Assembly (NCBI GenBank): GCA_045540355.1
Contig: JAZQHB010000040.1
Span: 62,001-126,000, forward strand
From: RGIG2945 sp045540355
GTDB lineage: Bacteria > Bacillota > Clostridia > Oscillospirales > Acutalibacteraceae
Length of the DNA: 64,000 nt
Direction: 5' to 3'
This document shows positions 45,183 through 53,058 of the stretch, piece after piece. How positions within the stretch are numbered: the first letter of the stretch is position 1; each line of letters begins with the position of its first letter. The position numbers were made by a program, and so were the translations under genes. The notes under the pieces are model-generated. The model did not search any database. It worked only from the letters and a program-made list of their open reading frames with translations, and was not told the origin of the DNA.

Positions 45183-45401
45183 TCAGTTTTTTTCTTTTCC
45201 CTGAAGCATTCTGCAAACGAGACAGTTTTCGTAATCGCTTTTGCATCTTTCTTCCTTGTATTTTTTGGCCGTTTTATCGTCACCGAATGACAAGTGAATT
45301 GAAGATTTCGGTAACACTCCCGAACACACAATTTTAAATCTGCTCTCTTTTTTGTAGAACGGACATATCACCATAACTGAACGGTATTCTCCTTTATTCA
45401 T
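45183..45401 (-). CDS. Small Cys-rich phage protein
   Basis: A 72-residue protein with CPFYKKESRFKIVCSG and a C-terminal CKSDYENCLVCRML. The Cys spacing suggests a small zinc-binding fold. Similar short proteins occur between replication and packaging genes of clostridial prophages, with unknown function. Ribosome site GGAGGTG; its ATG overlaps the upstream stop (ATGA). Last gene before the terminator at 45144-45167. Confidence 0.72.
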   Translation of the reverse strand: MNKGEYRSVMVICPFYKKESRFKIVCSGVLPKSSIHLSFGDDKTAKKYKEERCKSDYENCLVCRMLQGKEKN

Positions 45402-45655
45402 ATTCCATCACCTCCGAAATTTATATCCACTCTGTCTTGCTTTTCACGGTAATAGTTTTTGAGTTTGTAGGCGGTTGTTGCCGCTTCGATGCGAAGTTTT
45501 TCATAGTGAGCTATCATGCTTTTTATTTCCCACTCCTCACCTTCGTTGCCTTTTGCCTTTGCCGCTTTTTTATCCATTTTCAGTTTTTCTATGCGTTCTG
45601 TCAATCTGTTCACTTCTGCTATGTAATCATCTGCAAGCTCTTCCAACGGCTTCAT
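45398..45655 (-). CDS. Hypothetical coiled-coil phage protein
   Basis: An 85-residue, nearly all-helical charged protein (LEELADDYIAEVNRLTERIEKLKMDKKAAKAKGNEGEEW) with no named domain. ATG at 45655 after AGGTGG; a longer frame lacks a ribosome site. It overlaps the next gene by four bases. Position just before terS suggests a regulator or packaging helper, but this is unproven. Confidence 0.65.
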   Translation of the reverse strand: MKPLEELADDYIAEVNRLTERIEKLKMDKKAAKAKGNEGEEWEIKSMIAHYEKLRIEAATTAYKLKNYYREKQDRVDINFGGDGI

Positions 45656-45675
45656 TAAACCACCTACTTTTCTTT

Positions 45676-45975
45676 TTATATTTTTAAAGCCTGTCCGCAA
45701 TGCGGACAAATTGCAGGAATACACAACACAGTATTTCTGCCGTTATTTACTTTCCTTAATCTTTCAACAATTGTTTTACAGTTCGGGCAAGTATGTTTTT
45801 TGCTGTTAACCGCTTCTTGTCTGACCTTTTTCGGTATCTGCTTTTCAAGTGCTTCCGCCGCCATATTTACTGCTGCAAAAACTTCATTTTGGGTGTACGC
45901 AAACTCCGTTCTCTTTAAATCACATTGTTTGTGCAAGAACATTTCTAAAACTTCACTTGCTTTTTCCTGTGTCAT
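45676..45975 (-). CDS. Phage protein with C-terminal zinc ribbon
   Basis: A 99-residue protein with a helical N-terminus (KASEVLEMFLHKQCDLKRTEFAYTQNEVFAAVNMAAEALEK) and a zinc ribbon (CPNCKTIVERLRKVN...CPHCGQAL). Zinc ribbons often bind nucleic acid or proteins; the partner is unknown. The ATG at 45975 follows GGGGAA and overlaps the upstream gene by 23 bases. Confidence 0.68.
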   Translation of the reverse strand: MTQEKASEVLEMFLHKQCDLKRTEFAYTQNEVFAAVNMAAEALEKQIPKKVRQEAVNSKKHTCPNCKTIVERLRKVNNGRNTVLCIPAICPHCGQALKI

Positions 45976-46210
45976 TCTGTTCCCCGCTTTCTTCAATTAT
46001 GTTGATTTGAATTATAGTATTCTGAGTATGTTCATCTTTCTTTACCAAGACATTTACTCTTTTGAGGATTGCTTCTATTACAGCATTTTTGTGTTTGCCT
46101 AATTCACAACGAAAACTATGAACAAGCTTTTCTGTTGTTTCATTTACTTCTCTGCCGAGTTCTTCTCTTACTTGCTGCTTTACAACTGATAAAATATCTT
46201 GTTCTGTCAT
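45953..46210 (-). CDS. Hypothetical phage protein
   Basis: An 85-residue charged helical protein (MTEQDILSVVKQQVREELGREV...HKNAVIEAILKRVNVLVKK) with no recognised family. Ribosome site AAGGAGGAAG; start coupled (ATGA) to the preceding 51-residue gene. Part of the early operon between ssb and terS. Confidence 0.65.
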   Translation of the reverse strand: MTEQDILSVVKQQVREELGREVNETTEKLVHSFRCELGKHKNAVIEAILKRVNVLVKKDEHTQNTIIQINIIEESGEQNDTGKSK

Positions 46211-46362
46211 TCTGCTTCCTCCTTAATTTCTTTTTCGAGTATTTCTTCAATAGCACTTATTTCCTGGAATACTACATCGTAATGTACGCCTTCCAAGCTC
46301 AAAGCAATTCTTTCAATTACGCCGAGCGACCTCTGAATTTTTGAATAGTCTTTTTTTGTCAT
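46207..46362 (-). CDS. Small hypothetical phage protein (51 aa)
   Basis: A short gene: MTKKDYSKIQRSLGVIERI onward, 51 helical charged residues ending EKEIKEEAE. It has a strong AAGGAGG ribosome site before the ATG at 46362 and an ATGA overlap with the following gene, so it is very likely translated. Function unknown. Confidence 0.65.
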   Translation of the reverse strand: MTKKDYSKIQRSLGVIERIALSLEGVHYDVVFQEISAIEEILEKEIKEEAE

Positions 46363-46373
46363 TTTTGTCCTCC

Positions 46374-46775
46374 TTAAAACGGTACTTCGATATTAGGTTC
46401 GATTTCGGTGAAATCGGCTGTTTGCGGTGGTGCATCTGTTTGTGTCGGTGTTTCCGCTTTAGATCCGCAGAAGCTGACATTTGAAACCTTTACTTCAACC
46501 GTTTTTCTCTTATTGCCGCTTTTATCCTGATATGTTCTTGTTTGTAATGAGCCTTGCAGGGCTATCATTGAGCCTTTTTTGAAATATCGGGTTATAAACT
46601 CCGCTGTTTGATTCCACGCTACCACATCAATGAAGTCCGTTTGCCGTTCTTCACCCGACTTCACGTATCCTCTGTCAACTGCAAGGACAAATGATGTGAC
46701 GGATTTGTTTGACTGTGTTGTTTTTAACTCGGGATCAGCTACAAGCCGCCCCATCAGAACTACACTGTTAAGCAT
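46374..46775 (-). CDS. ssb: Single-stranded DNA-binding protein
   Basis: SSB covers single-stranded DNA during replication. This 133-residue protein has the OB-fold with MLNSVVLMGRLVADPELKTTQSNKSVTSFVLAVDRGYVKSGEERQTDFIDVVAWN, YFKKGSMIALQGSLQTRTYQDKSGNKR, and an acidic tip EPNIEVPF that matches the DDIPF-type tail binding host replication proteins. It would protect the strand displaced by rolling-circle replication begun by the HUH protein. Confidence 0.95.
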   Translation of the reverse strand: MLNSVVLMGRLVADPELKTTQSNKSVTSFVLAVDRGYVKSGEERQTDFIDVVAWNQTAEFITRYFKKGSMIALQGSLQTRTYQDKSGNKRKTVEVKVSNVSFCGSKAETPTQTDAPPQTADFTEIEPNIEVPF

Positions 46776-46778
46776 CTT

Positions 46779-46928
46779 TTATTTCTCCTTCGTTATATAG
46801 TCAAGAGCTTCCTGATGAAGAACTCTCAAACAATGATCAGTTTCAACAAGAGGACATTCCTCACATCGACTTATTAAGCTATCATCTGAACAACATTCCA
46901 ATGCCTTTTTTATTTCTTCTCTTGTCAT
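46779..46928 (-). CDS. Small Cys-rich phage protein (49 aa), paralogue of its neighbour
   Basis: MTREEIKKALECCSDDSLIS onward, 49 residues with CEECPL and further Cys. The start closely matches the neighbouring protein (MTDKEIIKALECC...CGDCPIF), so the two genes are probably a duplication. Its ATG (46928) lies inside the 3' end of that gene. The Cys pattern suggests a zinc or metal-binding fold. Confidence 0.65.
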   Translation of the reverse strand: MTREEIKKALECCSDDSLISRCEECPLVETDHCLRVLHQEALDYITKEK

Positions 46929-47352
46929 TCTGCATCACCCCCATTTCTTTCTTGACTTTCTCAATAGTCATTTTGATAGAAAGTGCGTTGATTCCATAAT
47001 TTCCATCATTAACCATACCGTACGGAAAAATCCTTTTTTCCAGCTTTTCTAAAACCTCTTTGACCGCTTCAGCTTTGACTTTGCCTTTGATTTGTTCCGC
47101 ATATAAATCTTGTGATTCGTTCAGTCCATCTTGAAAAGCAGTGTCTGCGTTTTGAGAAAGAATAGTGTTTTCCTCTTTCAACTTCTCAATCTGTGCCTGT
47201 TGGCGGTTGATGAGGTCAAGGGAGTTTTTTTCAAGCGTTTGAACACATTTGCCAGGAACTCTTCTAATTTCATTGTTATTAAAAATCGGACAATCCCCAC
47301 AATTTGGAGCAACGCAACACTCCAAAGCCTTTATAATCTCTTTATCCGTCAT
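46882..47352 (-). CDS. Cys-rich N-terminal domain with coiled coil
   Basis: A 156-residue protein starting MTDKEIIKALECC with CGDCPIF and KCVQTL Cys groups (about residues 12-36), then a long coiled coil (INRQQAQIEKLKEENTILSQNADTAF). Similar phage early proteins occur in clostridia; function unknown. Coupled (ATGA) to the upstream gene. The last 16 residues overlap the small paralogue gene. Confidence 0.7.
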   Translation of the reverse strand: MTDKEIIKALECCVAPNCGDCPIFNNNEIRRVPGKCVQTLEKNSLDLINRQQAQIEKLKEENTILSQNADTAFQDGLNESQDLYAEQIKGKVKAEAVKEVLEKLEKRIFPYGMVNDGNYGINALSIKMTIEKVKKEMGVMQNDKRRNKKGIGMLFR

Positions 47353-47939
47353 TCTTCTTCCTCCGCTTCAAACATATTTTGCTGAAAGTCAATTTCATTG
47401 CCGCTTTTTTTGTTATGTAGTGCAAGTTTGCATAGCTTTGTCATTTCTTCAAGCTCCTGCACAAATTTCTCGTTGATGAAATTTGTCGGGAGAATTATTG
47501 CTACAAGTACAAAGCCGCTTTTGACTGCAAAATATAACTGACCGCTTTTTGAATATCTTTCATATATTCTCAATGTGCTGTCTATATCCGACAATGGTCT
47601 GAGGTACTTCGATTCAATAAATTCAATTCCCTGTGATGCGACAAACGGAATGACTTTATCGAGAAAATATGACGGTGCCTGATTGACAAGTGATTCTTCA
47701 ACAACAGTATCCTCGAAGCTGAATGCATCAGGCATCTTTCCGTAGTGTGTAAACTGCAGCTTATCCGCTTGCTTGTCCGTTATGTCGTAGGTTCTGAATA
47801 ATGTTTTCTTGTCAAAGTGCGGAAGATTGAACATCGGATATATCGCCATACCGTCTGATATCCATTGTTCGTGTTTGTTTTCAAACAACATCATTCTTCC
47901 GCTTTTCTTGCAAATATCAATTATGCTTCTGATTTTCAT
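47349..47939 (-). CDS. Hypothetical early phage protein
   Basis: A 196-residue protein with mixed helices and strands (KIRSIIDICKKSGRMMLFENKHEQWISDGMAIYPMFNLPHF; KSGQLYFAVKSGFVLVAIILPTNFINEKFVQELEEM) and an acidic end. No named family recognised. It follows the VRR-NUC gene with a 23-base overlap and AAGGAG ribosome site, so it may work with it in replication or host DNA metabolism. Confidence 0.66.
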   Translation of the reverse strand: MKIRSIIDICKKSGRMMLFENKHEQWISDGMAIYPMFNLPHFDKKTLFRTYDITDKQADKLQFTHYGKMPDAFSFEDTVVEESLVNQAPSYFLDKVIPFVASQGIEFIESKYLRPLSDIDSTLRIYERYSKSGQLYFAVKSGFVLVAIILPTNFINEKFVQELEEMTKLCKLALHNKKSGNEIDFQQNMFEAEEEE

Positions 47940-48342
47940 TTCGTATTGCTCCTTTTAAATATTTTGTCAGCAGTTCTGCCGCTTCTCCCCAGGTATAACA
48001 GACTGCAGTTTTGTAACCTTGCTCCTTGAGGTCTTTGAGCCACTGCTTTTGATTATTTGTCGGCTTGTTGTCGCCGTACTTCATTTCGATATACAAGCCG
48101 TGATATCCGCTTCTTGCAACAGGCAGATGCAGGTCAGGTACACCCGGCTTTACACCTTGCCGCTTTAAGTTTGCCGCTTCTTTCGGGTTTCTGCTTCCGC
48201 CGTTGGGAATGTGATAAAGCAATTTCAATTCGGGATATTGCTTCACCGCCCACTCAACCCAGTTAAAAAGGCTTTCTTGCTCGTTTGCTTCGTGCTGAAT
48301 TACAGTCCTTTTGCTCAGGCTATATAGTCCGTCGTAATCCAT
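47917..48342 (-). CDS. VRR-NUC domain nuclease
   Basis: A 141-residue VRR-NUC nuclease (PD-(D/E)XK fold, often Holliday junction or flap cutting). Motif residues are in YHIPNGGSRNPKEAANLKRQGVKPGVPDLHLPVARSGYHGLYIEMKYGDNKPTNNQKQWLKDL: PD then E-x-K. ATG at 48342 after GGGAGGA, overlapping the HUH gene by 28 bases. Likely resolves replication or packaging intermediates. Confidence 0.88.
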   Translation of the reverse strand: MDYDGLYSLSKRTVIQHEANEQESLFNWVEWAVKQYPELKLLYHIPNGGSRNPKEAANLKRQGVKPGVPDLHLPVARSGYHGLYIEMKYGDNKPTNNQKQWLKDLKEQGYKTAVCYTWGEAAELLTKYLKGAIRNENQKHN

Positions 48343-49241
48343 TCTTTTTCCTCCCATCTTGGTGGGTCACCGTCTGTTTTATACATAATTGCACTTACAT
48401 ACCAATGACCGTTATATTCATTGAATCTGTTATAGCAACGGATAAAACGGTACCCTTTGTACCGCTTCTCCCAATATGCCCTATCGTCAACTCTTTCCTT
48501 TGCCATACGAGCAACAGTATTCCTTGAGACCTTTCCGTCCTTGACCTTTTCAGTCGGTTTGGTGAGATTTCGGGAATAACTGAATCTCTTATTCCCCTGT
48601 GGGTCTTTGCTCATATACCTTGCTGCAGCTTCGGGACCGAATTTATCAGGCTGATAATTATTGCAGTTTGCTCTTGCTCCGTTTTTCCACATTCTTTCAA
48701 GTGTACGGCCGTCAAGTCCACCCGTCATAAAAAGGTGAAAATGCCAGTTGATACACCCGGCATACTTTCCGCTTTTATACACTTGTTTCTCAATGACATA
48801 TATGTACTTGAACGGTTGCTCAAGCTTCAATATTTCCGCTTTCAAGTTTTCAACACTTGTTGATAAATATGTGTTGTCGGGCATCTGTGCTGCCGCTTCT
48901 TGTGCTGATTTTAAATTCTTTTTAAGCTTCTTTGCTTCCGATGCTCTTTTAGTTCTGACCCTGCGGAGATAATTGACTATATCTTTTCTTGCTTCTTCCT
49001 CTGATTGCGGTGCATACTCAGGCGGATATGTAGGGTGCATCAGATAATCCGTTGTATCAAAATTAGCATTAGCAAGTCTGATGAATTTCTTTGTTGCAAC
49101 AGTTCTGTTGTGTTTCCGCTTTTCTTCTGATGATGGATTTGTCTTTGGTGCTCTTGTTGGCATTCTTCTGCCGTCCTCGAATACCGGGTAAAAGTCCACT
49201 TCGAGCAGAGGCCCCGAAAAGGTTTGCTTTTCTCTCTGCAT
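48315..49241 (-). CDS. HUH-type rolling-circle replication endonuclease
   Basis: A 308-residue Rep-like protein. Motif 1 is FIRLANANFD, motif 2 (metal-binding HUH) is WHFHLFMTGG with His167 and His169, and motif 3 is RYMSKD with catalytic Tyr209 and Lys212 (Y-x-x-K). These nick one strand at an origin through a 5'-phosphotyrosine link and start rolling-circle replication. ATG at 49241 after GGAGG. It is surrounded by ssb, VRR-NUC and a DUF6017-like gene. No helicase or primase gene is present nearby. Confidence 0.78.
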   Translation of the reverse strand: MQREKQTFSGPLLEVDFYPVFEDGRRMPTRAPKTNPSSEEKRKHNRTVATKKFIRLANANFDTTDYLMHPTYPPEYAPQSEEEARKDIVNYLRRVRTKRASEAKKLKKNLKSAQEAAAQMPDNTYLSTSVENLKAEILKLEQPFKYIYVIEKQVYKSGKYAGCINWHFHLFMTGGLDGRTLERMWKNGARANCNNYQPDKFGPEAAARYMSKDPQGNKRFSYSRNLTKPTEKVKDGKVSRNTVARMAKERVDDRAYWEKRYKGYRFIRCYNRFNEYNGHWYVSAIMYKTDGDPPRWEEKEWITTDYIA

Positions 49242-49243
49242 AC

Positions 49244-49690
49244 TCAACCTCCGTACATATTCACTCTCACTTCGTTATCAAGTCGCAAATCGAGTTCAAA
49301 GTAAGTATTGTAAAGTGTAGTCCTTACATAGGAGATAAAATTTGTTATTTTGTGTGGTTTTTCACTATACTTACGGATAGCTTCTTCAATGTGTTCATAT
49401 TCTAACTGTTCAAATATTTCAACCACCTGGTATGCCGGCATATCAATTTTCCCGATACTAACCAATGATTTTTCAGGAAGCCTCATAACATCCGCAATTA
49501 TTTTTGCAAATCTTCTTGCAAGTTCGATATCATCTCCAAAACTCTCTATGTCGATTTGTTCTTCAACCTCTGCAAGATATTCAAAGAAACTTCTTTTTCT
49601 TTGAGTTTGATTAACTTGACCTGACGAGACTTTTGACTTTTCATCAGGTATAAATGGGGATATAGATTTCATGTTTTTTGCATTTTTCAT
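49244..49690 (-). CDS. DUF6017-like replication-associated protein
   Basis: A 148-residue protein. The C-terminal part (LVSIGKIDMPAYQVVEIFEQLEYEHIEEAIRKYSEKPHKITNFISYVRTTLYNTYFE) resembles the helical C-terminal domain of Firmicutes RepA-type initiators (DUF6017). The usual N-terminal winged-helix part is absent. ATG at 49690 with AAGGAG. It ends two bases before the HUH start, so the two are likely partners in origin use. Confidence 0.6.
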   Translation of the reverse strand: MKNAKNMKSISPFIPDEKSKVSSGQVNQTQRKRSFFEYLAEVEEQIDIESFGDDIELARRFAKIIADVMRLPEKSLVSIGKIDMPAYQVVEIFEQLEYEHIEEAIRKYSEKPHKITNFISYVRTTLYNTYFELDLRLDNEVRVNMYGG

Positions 49691-49760
49691 TTCGGTAGCT
49701 CCTTCAATGGTTTGTTTGATTTTTTTCGTTGATAAAATAGGATACAATACGAGGCCGCCC

Positions 49761-49785
49761 ACGCACCCCGAAAAGTGCGTTTTTT
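49761..49785 (+). terminator. GC-rich hairpin with T-run upstream of the replication genes
   Basis: ACGCAC (49761-49766), 8-base loop, GTGCGT (49775-49780), then T-run to 49785. It could end + strand transcripts or be part of the nick origin for the HUH protein. The stretch 49691-49760 holds only the leader of the DUF6017-like gene. Confidence 0.5.
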
Positions 49786-49809
49786 GCGGTTTAAGTATTG
49801 AATTTTCAG

Positions 49810-49838
49810 TTGACTTTTTGCCGCTACCGTGCTATACT
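49810..49838 (+). promoter_or_regulatory. Promoter of the predicted small RNA
   Basis: TTGACT (49810-49815), 17-base spacer, TATACT (49833-49838). An inverted repeat CGCTACC (49822-49828) and GGTAGCG (49853-49859) spans the start and may be an operator. Confidence 0.7.
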
Positions 49839-49844
49839 TGTAAT

Positions 49845-49912
49845 TGCCATAGGGTAGCGACAATAGTCGTTCTCTCAGACTGTTCAGTGCTTGTGAACAG
49901 TCTATTTTTTTT
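49845..49912 (+). ncRNA. Predicted small RNA opposite the early operon
   Basis: About 68 bases: promoter at 49810-49838, a small GCGAC/GTCGT hairpin (about 49857-49870) and a strong terminator (AGACTGTTCA 49877-49886 with TGAACAGTCT 49894-49903, then eight T). The orientation is against the early operon, and the 3' end overlaps the stop of the gene at 49902-50168. No coding frame of useful length. It may be an antisense regulator of replication genes. Confidence 0.6.
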
Positions 49913-50168
49913 GCTCTTTTTGTACCTTAATTCTTTGAGGTGCGTTTTTTGGTTCTGCTTTCAAATCAATCTCTTGCAAGACGAAGATATGATTGCAGAG
50001 CCTTTCGTTTTCCTTGACAAGTGTCTTGTTTTCTTCGGAAAGAAGAATCTTATCCTTCATTAGTGCATCCCTTTTGTCAATCAACGCCATTATCGCTATT
50101 GAAAATACAAATACTAACACTAACAAGAATAAAGCTCCGATTGCTAATAACCAATTAACTGTTTCCAT
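49902..50168 (-). CDS. Small membrane protein with coiled coil
   Basis: An 88-residue protein with one N-terminal membrane helix (WLLAIGALFLLVLVFVFSIAIMAL) and a charged coiled-coil tail (DKILLSEENKTLVKENERLCNHIFVLQEID). ATG at 50168. Not assigned to a family; similar anchors occur in phage and plasmid early operons. Its 3' end overlaps the terminator of the opposite small RNA. Confidence 0.66.
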   Translation of the reverse strand: METVNWLLAIGALFLLVLVFVFSIAIMALIDKRDALMKDKILLSEENKTLVKENERLCNHIFVLQEIDLKAEPKNAPQRIKVQKEQKK

Positions 50169-50169
50169 T

Positions 50170-50388
50170 TTAATTCTCCTTTAATCTGATGTGTTTTGCT
50201 TCCACTATCGATACGGAAGTATTGCTTTTACGGTCAATCAATTCGGCACTTACTATAAAGTGACCTTTACGGTTGAAGCGATATGTTATGGCCGAGATAT
50301 TCTCATACTCTATATCACCGAGGTTTACTATGTGTGCTATCACCGGCACCCTGCTCCAAAATGCATTCTTTAATTCTTCGTTGGTCAT
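50170..50388 (-). CDS. Hypothetical early phage protein
   Basis: A 72-residue beta-rich protein (PVIAHIVNLGDIEYENISAITYRFNRKGHFIVSAELIDRKSNTSVSIVEAKHIRL) with no named family. The ATG overlaps the stop of the DUF3102 gene (ATGA), suggesting translational coupling. Function unknown. Confidence 0.62.
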   Translation of the reverse strand: MTNEELKNAFWSRVPVIAHIVNLGDIEYENISAITYRFNRKGHFIVSAELIDRKSNTSVSIVEAKHIRLKEN

Positions 50389-51359
50389 TTGAGCATATTC
50401 TCCCCGAGTGCCTTGATTGCATCTTCAAGCCCTGATGCAGCAACAGGATCGTTTTCCTTTATTCTTTTGAGAATGTTTCTTAATTCAACGAGATTTTTCT
50501 GCATACTGTCAAAGATGTGCTTAAAGGTCGTGACATCGGGACTTGCTGTTTTCAATCTTCTCTGTGTTTCTTCAAGCTCTCTTTGTGCCGCCTTTGCCGC
50601 TTCTTCTGCAAGTCTTTTTTCCTTTTCGGCTCTCTCCGCTTTTTCCTGAGCTTCTTTCAATTCCTCTGAATACTTCTTTTCAGCCGATTCAGAAGCTGCT
50701 TTCTCCGCTTCTTTTTTAATCTGCTCAAGTTTTTCGGGAGGCAGTTTGGGATTTTCAAGTGCTCTTTTGAGCTTGTCCTTTGCTATATCTCTTGAACGCT
50801 CCGCCTTTTCCGCTTTTGCTTTTAATGTTTCAAGCTCATCATTTGCCGCTTGTGCATCAGCTGCTGTTCTTTCCGCTTTTGCAAGTGCTTCTTCAAGCTG
50901 AATTGTCTTTGCCTTTTCTGCCTTTGCCTGTTCAAGTGCTTCATCTCGTTCCTTGATTGCCGCTTCAAGCTCTTTAACTGACAAATTTTCAACATCAACT
51001 GCTTCTGCAAATTCTTCTCTTTCGTCTGCCGGGATTGCAAGAAGCTTCAATGCCTTGGTGTAGGGTAAATTCTCAAACGATTGTGATTTTGAGGTTGCGA
51101 AGATAGATATCTGGTCGGTGCCGTATTCTTCGTAAAGCTTCATAAAATTGTTTGCTGTTGACTGTGAGAAATCAACTTCATTCTTGAGCCAATCACTCCA
51201 CGCACCATGCGGCAGAAGGCTTTTTGCATTTGAAAGTCTTTCACCGATTTTAATAGCATACTTGAGTGCCATTATCTGTGCTTCGCGTTTTAACTCTATA
51301 ATTTCTTCCGTAACAAGCCTTACCTCAGGCGTGTATTCTTTCAATGTCAGTTCTTGCAT
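50385..51359 (-). CDS. DUF3102 protein with long coiled coil
   Basis: A 324-residue protein. The N-terminus (ALKYAIKIGERLSNAKSLLPHGAWSDWLKNEVDFSQSTANNFMKLYEEYG) matches DUF3102, found in phages and mobile elements. The centre (about 130-265) is a highly charged Ala/Glu/Lys coiled coil. Possibly a DNA-linked structural or partition-type protein. ATG at 51359 with AGGAAA; overlaps the PcfJ-like gene by 35 bases. Confidence 0.78.
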   Translation of the reverse strand: MQELTLKEYTPEVRLVTEEIIELKREAQIMALKYAIKIGERLSNAKSLLPHGAWSDWLKNEVDFSQSTANNFMKLYEEYGTDQISIFATSKSQSFENLPYTKALKLLAIPADEREEFAEAVDVENLSVKELEAAIKERDEALEQAKAEKAKTIQLEEALAKAERTAADAQAANDELETLKAKAEKAERSRDIAKDKLKRALENPKLPPEKLEQIKKEAEKAASESAEKKYSEELKEAQEKAERAEKEKRLAEEAAKAAQRELEETQRRLKTASPDVTTFKHIFDSMQKNLVELRNILKRIKENDPVAASGLEDAIKALGENMLK

Positions 51360-53046
51360 CTTTCTTTTTTCCTTTCTTATTTAAGTTACCGATATACATA
51401 ATCCATTTATTTTCGAACTCTTGGACCTCGGGAGTTCTGTTGCAATTGTGATTTCCTCTGTTCTGCTGAACCTTTCCGTTTTTGTATTCGAGTGTGAAGA
51501 ACGGTGTATCTGGTTCTGATATATGTCTGATAAACAGTATGCAGGTTTTACCCTCTGATACTTCGGTAGCATACCTTGCTACACAATGATCAAGCTTGTT
51601 TCCCTCTTCGATAAGTTCTCCCTGGCTCTCTGCAGGTCTTATCATCAAGCCTGTTTCCTCATCTTCAAAGATGAGGTCTTTTCTTTTTTCCGCTTCAGCT
51701 TTGATTTTTTCGGAAATAACTCTGTCCTCTACTTCTTTTACTGTTTTGACCGCTCTGTCGTGTTCTTCAACAAGATTCTTCGGCCACATTAACGATATCG
51801 TTAATTCTCCGTTAATTTTGAAAAGCATATTCCAATAATCAAGTAAGTATCTCGGTGTGATAAGTGTTTTGTCGGTTGCTTTTTCTTTTTGCGTTATCAG
51901 ATAATTAAGAAGTCGCACCGGCGGTACCTTTCGGCCGTGAATAGCTTTTTGATTCGTTATTTCCTGAAGATTTCCAACGCCTATCTTTTCCGCTTGTTGC
52001 AGTTGTTCTGTTGTAAGGCGGACAGAGTAATCAGATTTGATATGCTTGTAGAAAGATATCCCGTCGGGTGTAAGTCCGCTGAATTGCTTGTATTCTTCTT
52101 TTGTCATTCCAAGCATTTCGTTAGGCTTGACTTTCTTCCAGTTTATGTACTCTTTTGTTCTTGTTGGTGCGAAGGTCTTATTACCGTAACAATAATCTTC
52201 TCTTGTATGTAAACAAGATTCAATAACAGACCTTGTGTAATTCGCATAGCCGCTTCTTACAAGGTTTTCAACATTCTTCTTTTTGGTCCACAGATACAGA
52301 TACATTCCCGGCCTTATCGGTACATCTTCTTTTTGTTGTGCGATAAATTCCTCAAATGCACTTTTATCCGAATCGCTTCTCCATACAAGCTCCGATGCAA
52401 AAGGCATTATTTCCGCTTTAGCAAAAGCACCCGATTCATCTGAATATCGTTGTCGGGTTTCCCAATGACTAAAACAAGAATAACTGTTGAAATATCTTTG
52501 AAAACCACTTACTCTTACAGCTTTACCGTCGACAACGATCGTACCTTCAGCTTTGCTTGCACTGTATGTGATGCACCCATCTTTGTCCGCTTTTTTGTAA
52601 ATTCTCCAAGACAGAACACATAAGTGTCCTCTCACATTGTGTACGGTTGCAACTGTGTCAAAGTCAATGTAATAAGTATTACTTCCGCCAAAAGCACCTA
52701 CATGTTTTGCTTCTACCTCTGCTCCGCACATCGGACACAAACAAGAGTTACCGCTTATAACCGCTTCATTGTTCGGAAGCTTGAAACCAAAAGGTGCAGG
52801 ACTATATCCATATCCACAGCCACCACCAAATGTCTGCTCAAGCCATATTGTTTCACCGCAGGCGGTACAGATTACCTTGCACATCTTTCTTTTCCTTTGC
52901 TCGAGTGGGTCATATACATAGTCTGCTTTGTATATGAGTAAGTCACCTTTGAGTAAATCTCTCTCAACCGCTATCTGATACACCTCATTCGGCGGTTGTG
53001 TCGGCAGTTCTGCAACGGTATCAAGAACTTCTTGACTGAATTCCAT
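51325..53046 (-). CDS. PcfJ-like protein
   Basis: A 573-residue protein whose C-terminal region (GELIEEGNKLDHCVARYATEVSEGKTCILFIRHISEPDTPFFTLEYKNGKVQQNRGNHN) matches PcfJ-like proteins, known from the conjugative plasmid pCF10 and from phages. It also has two CxxC pairs (CTACGETIW and CLCPMCGAE, about residues 61-103). Function unresolved, perhaps in replication or DNA transfer. It follows a PcfK-like gene by 12 bases. Ribosome site AAGGAGG. Confidence 0.85.
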   Translation of the reverse strand: MEFSQEVLDTVAELPTQPPNEVYQIAVERDLLKGDLLIYKADYVYDPLEQRKRKMCKVICTACGETIWLEQTFGGGCGYGYSPAPFGFKLPNNEAVISGNSCLCPMCGAEVEAKHVGAFGGSNTYYIDFDTVATVHNVRGHLCVLSWRIYKKADKDGCITYSASKAEGTIVVDGKAVRVSGFQRYFNSYSCFSHWETRQRYSDESGAFAKAEIMPFASELVWRSDSDKSAFEEFIAQQKEDVPIRPGMYLYLWTKKKNVENLVRSGYANYTRSVIESCLHTREDYCYGNKTFAPTRTKEYINWKKVKPNEMLGMTKEEYKQFSGLTPDGISFYKHIKSDYSVRLTTEQLQQAEKIGVGNLQEITNQKAIHGRKVPPVRLLNYLITQKEKATDKTLITPRYLLDYWNMLFKINGELTISLMWPKNLVEEHDRAVKTVKEVEDRVISEKIKAEAEKRKDLIFEDEETGLMIRPAESQGELIEEGNKLDHCVARYATEVSEGKTCILFIRHISEPDTPFFTLEYKNGKVQQNRGNHNCNRTPEVQEFENKWIMYIGNLNKKGKKKDARTDIERIHA

Positions 53047-53058
53047 ATTTATACCTCC

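Noticed and set aside
50389..50649. Long open frame opposite the DUF3102 coiled coil
   Set aside because: Shadow of a low-complexity Ala/Glu/Lys region; no ribosome site or family match.
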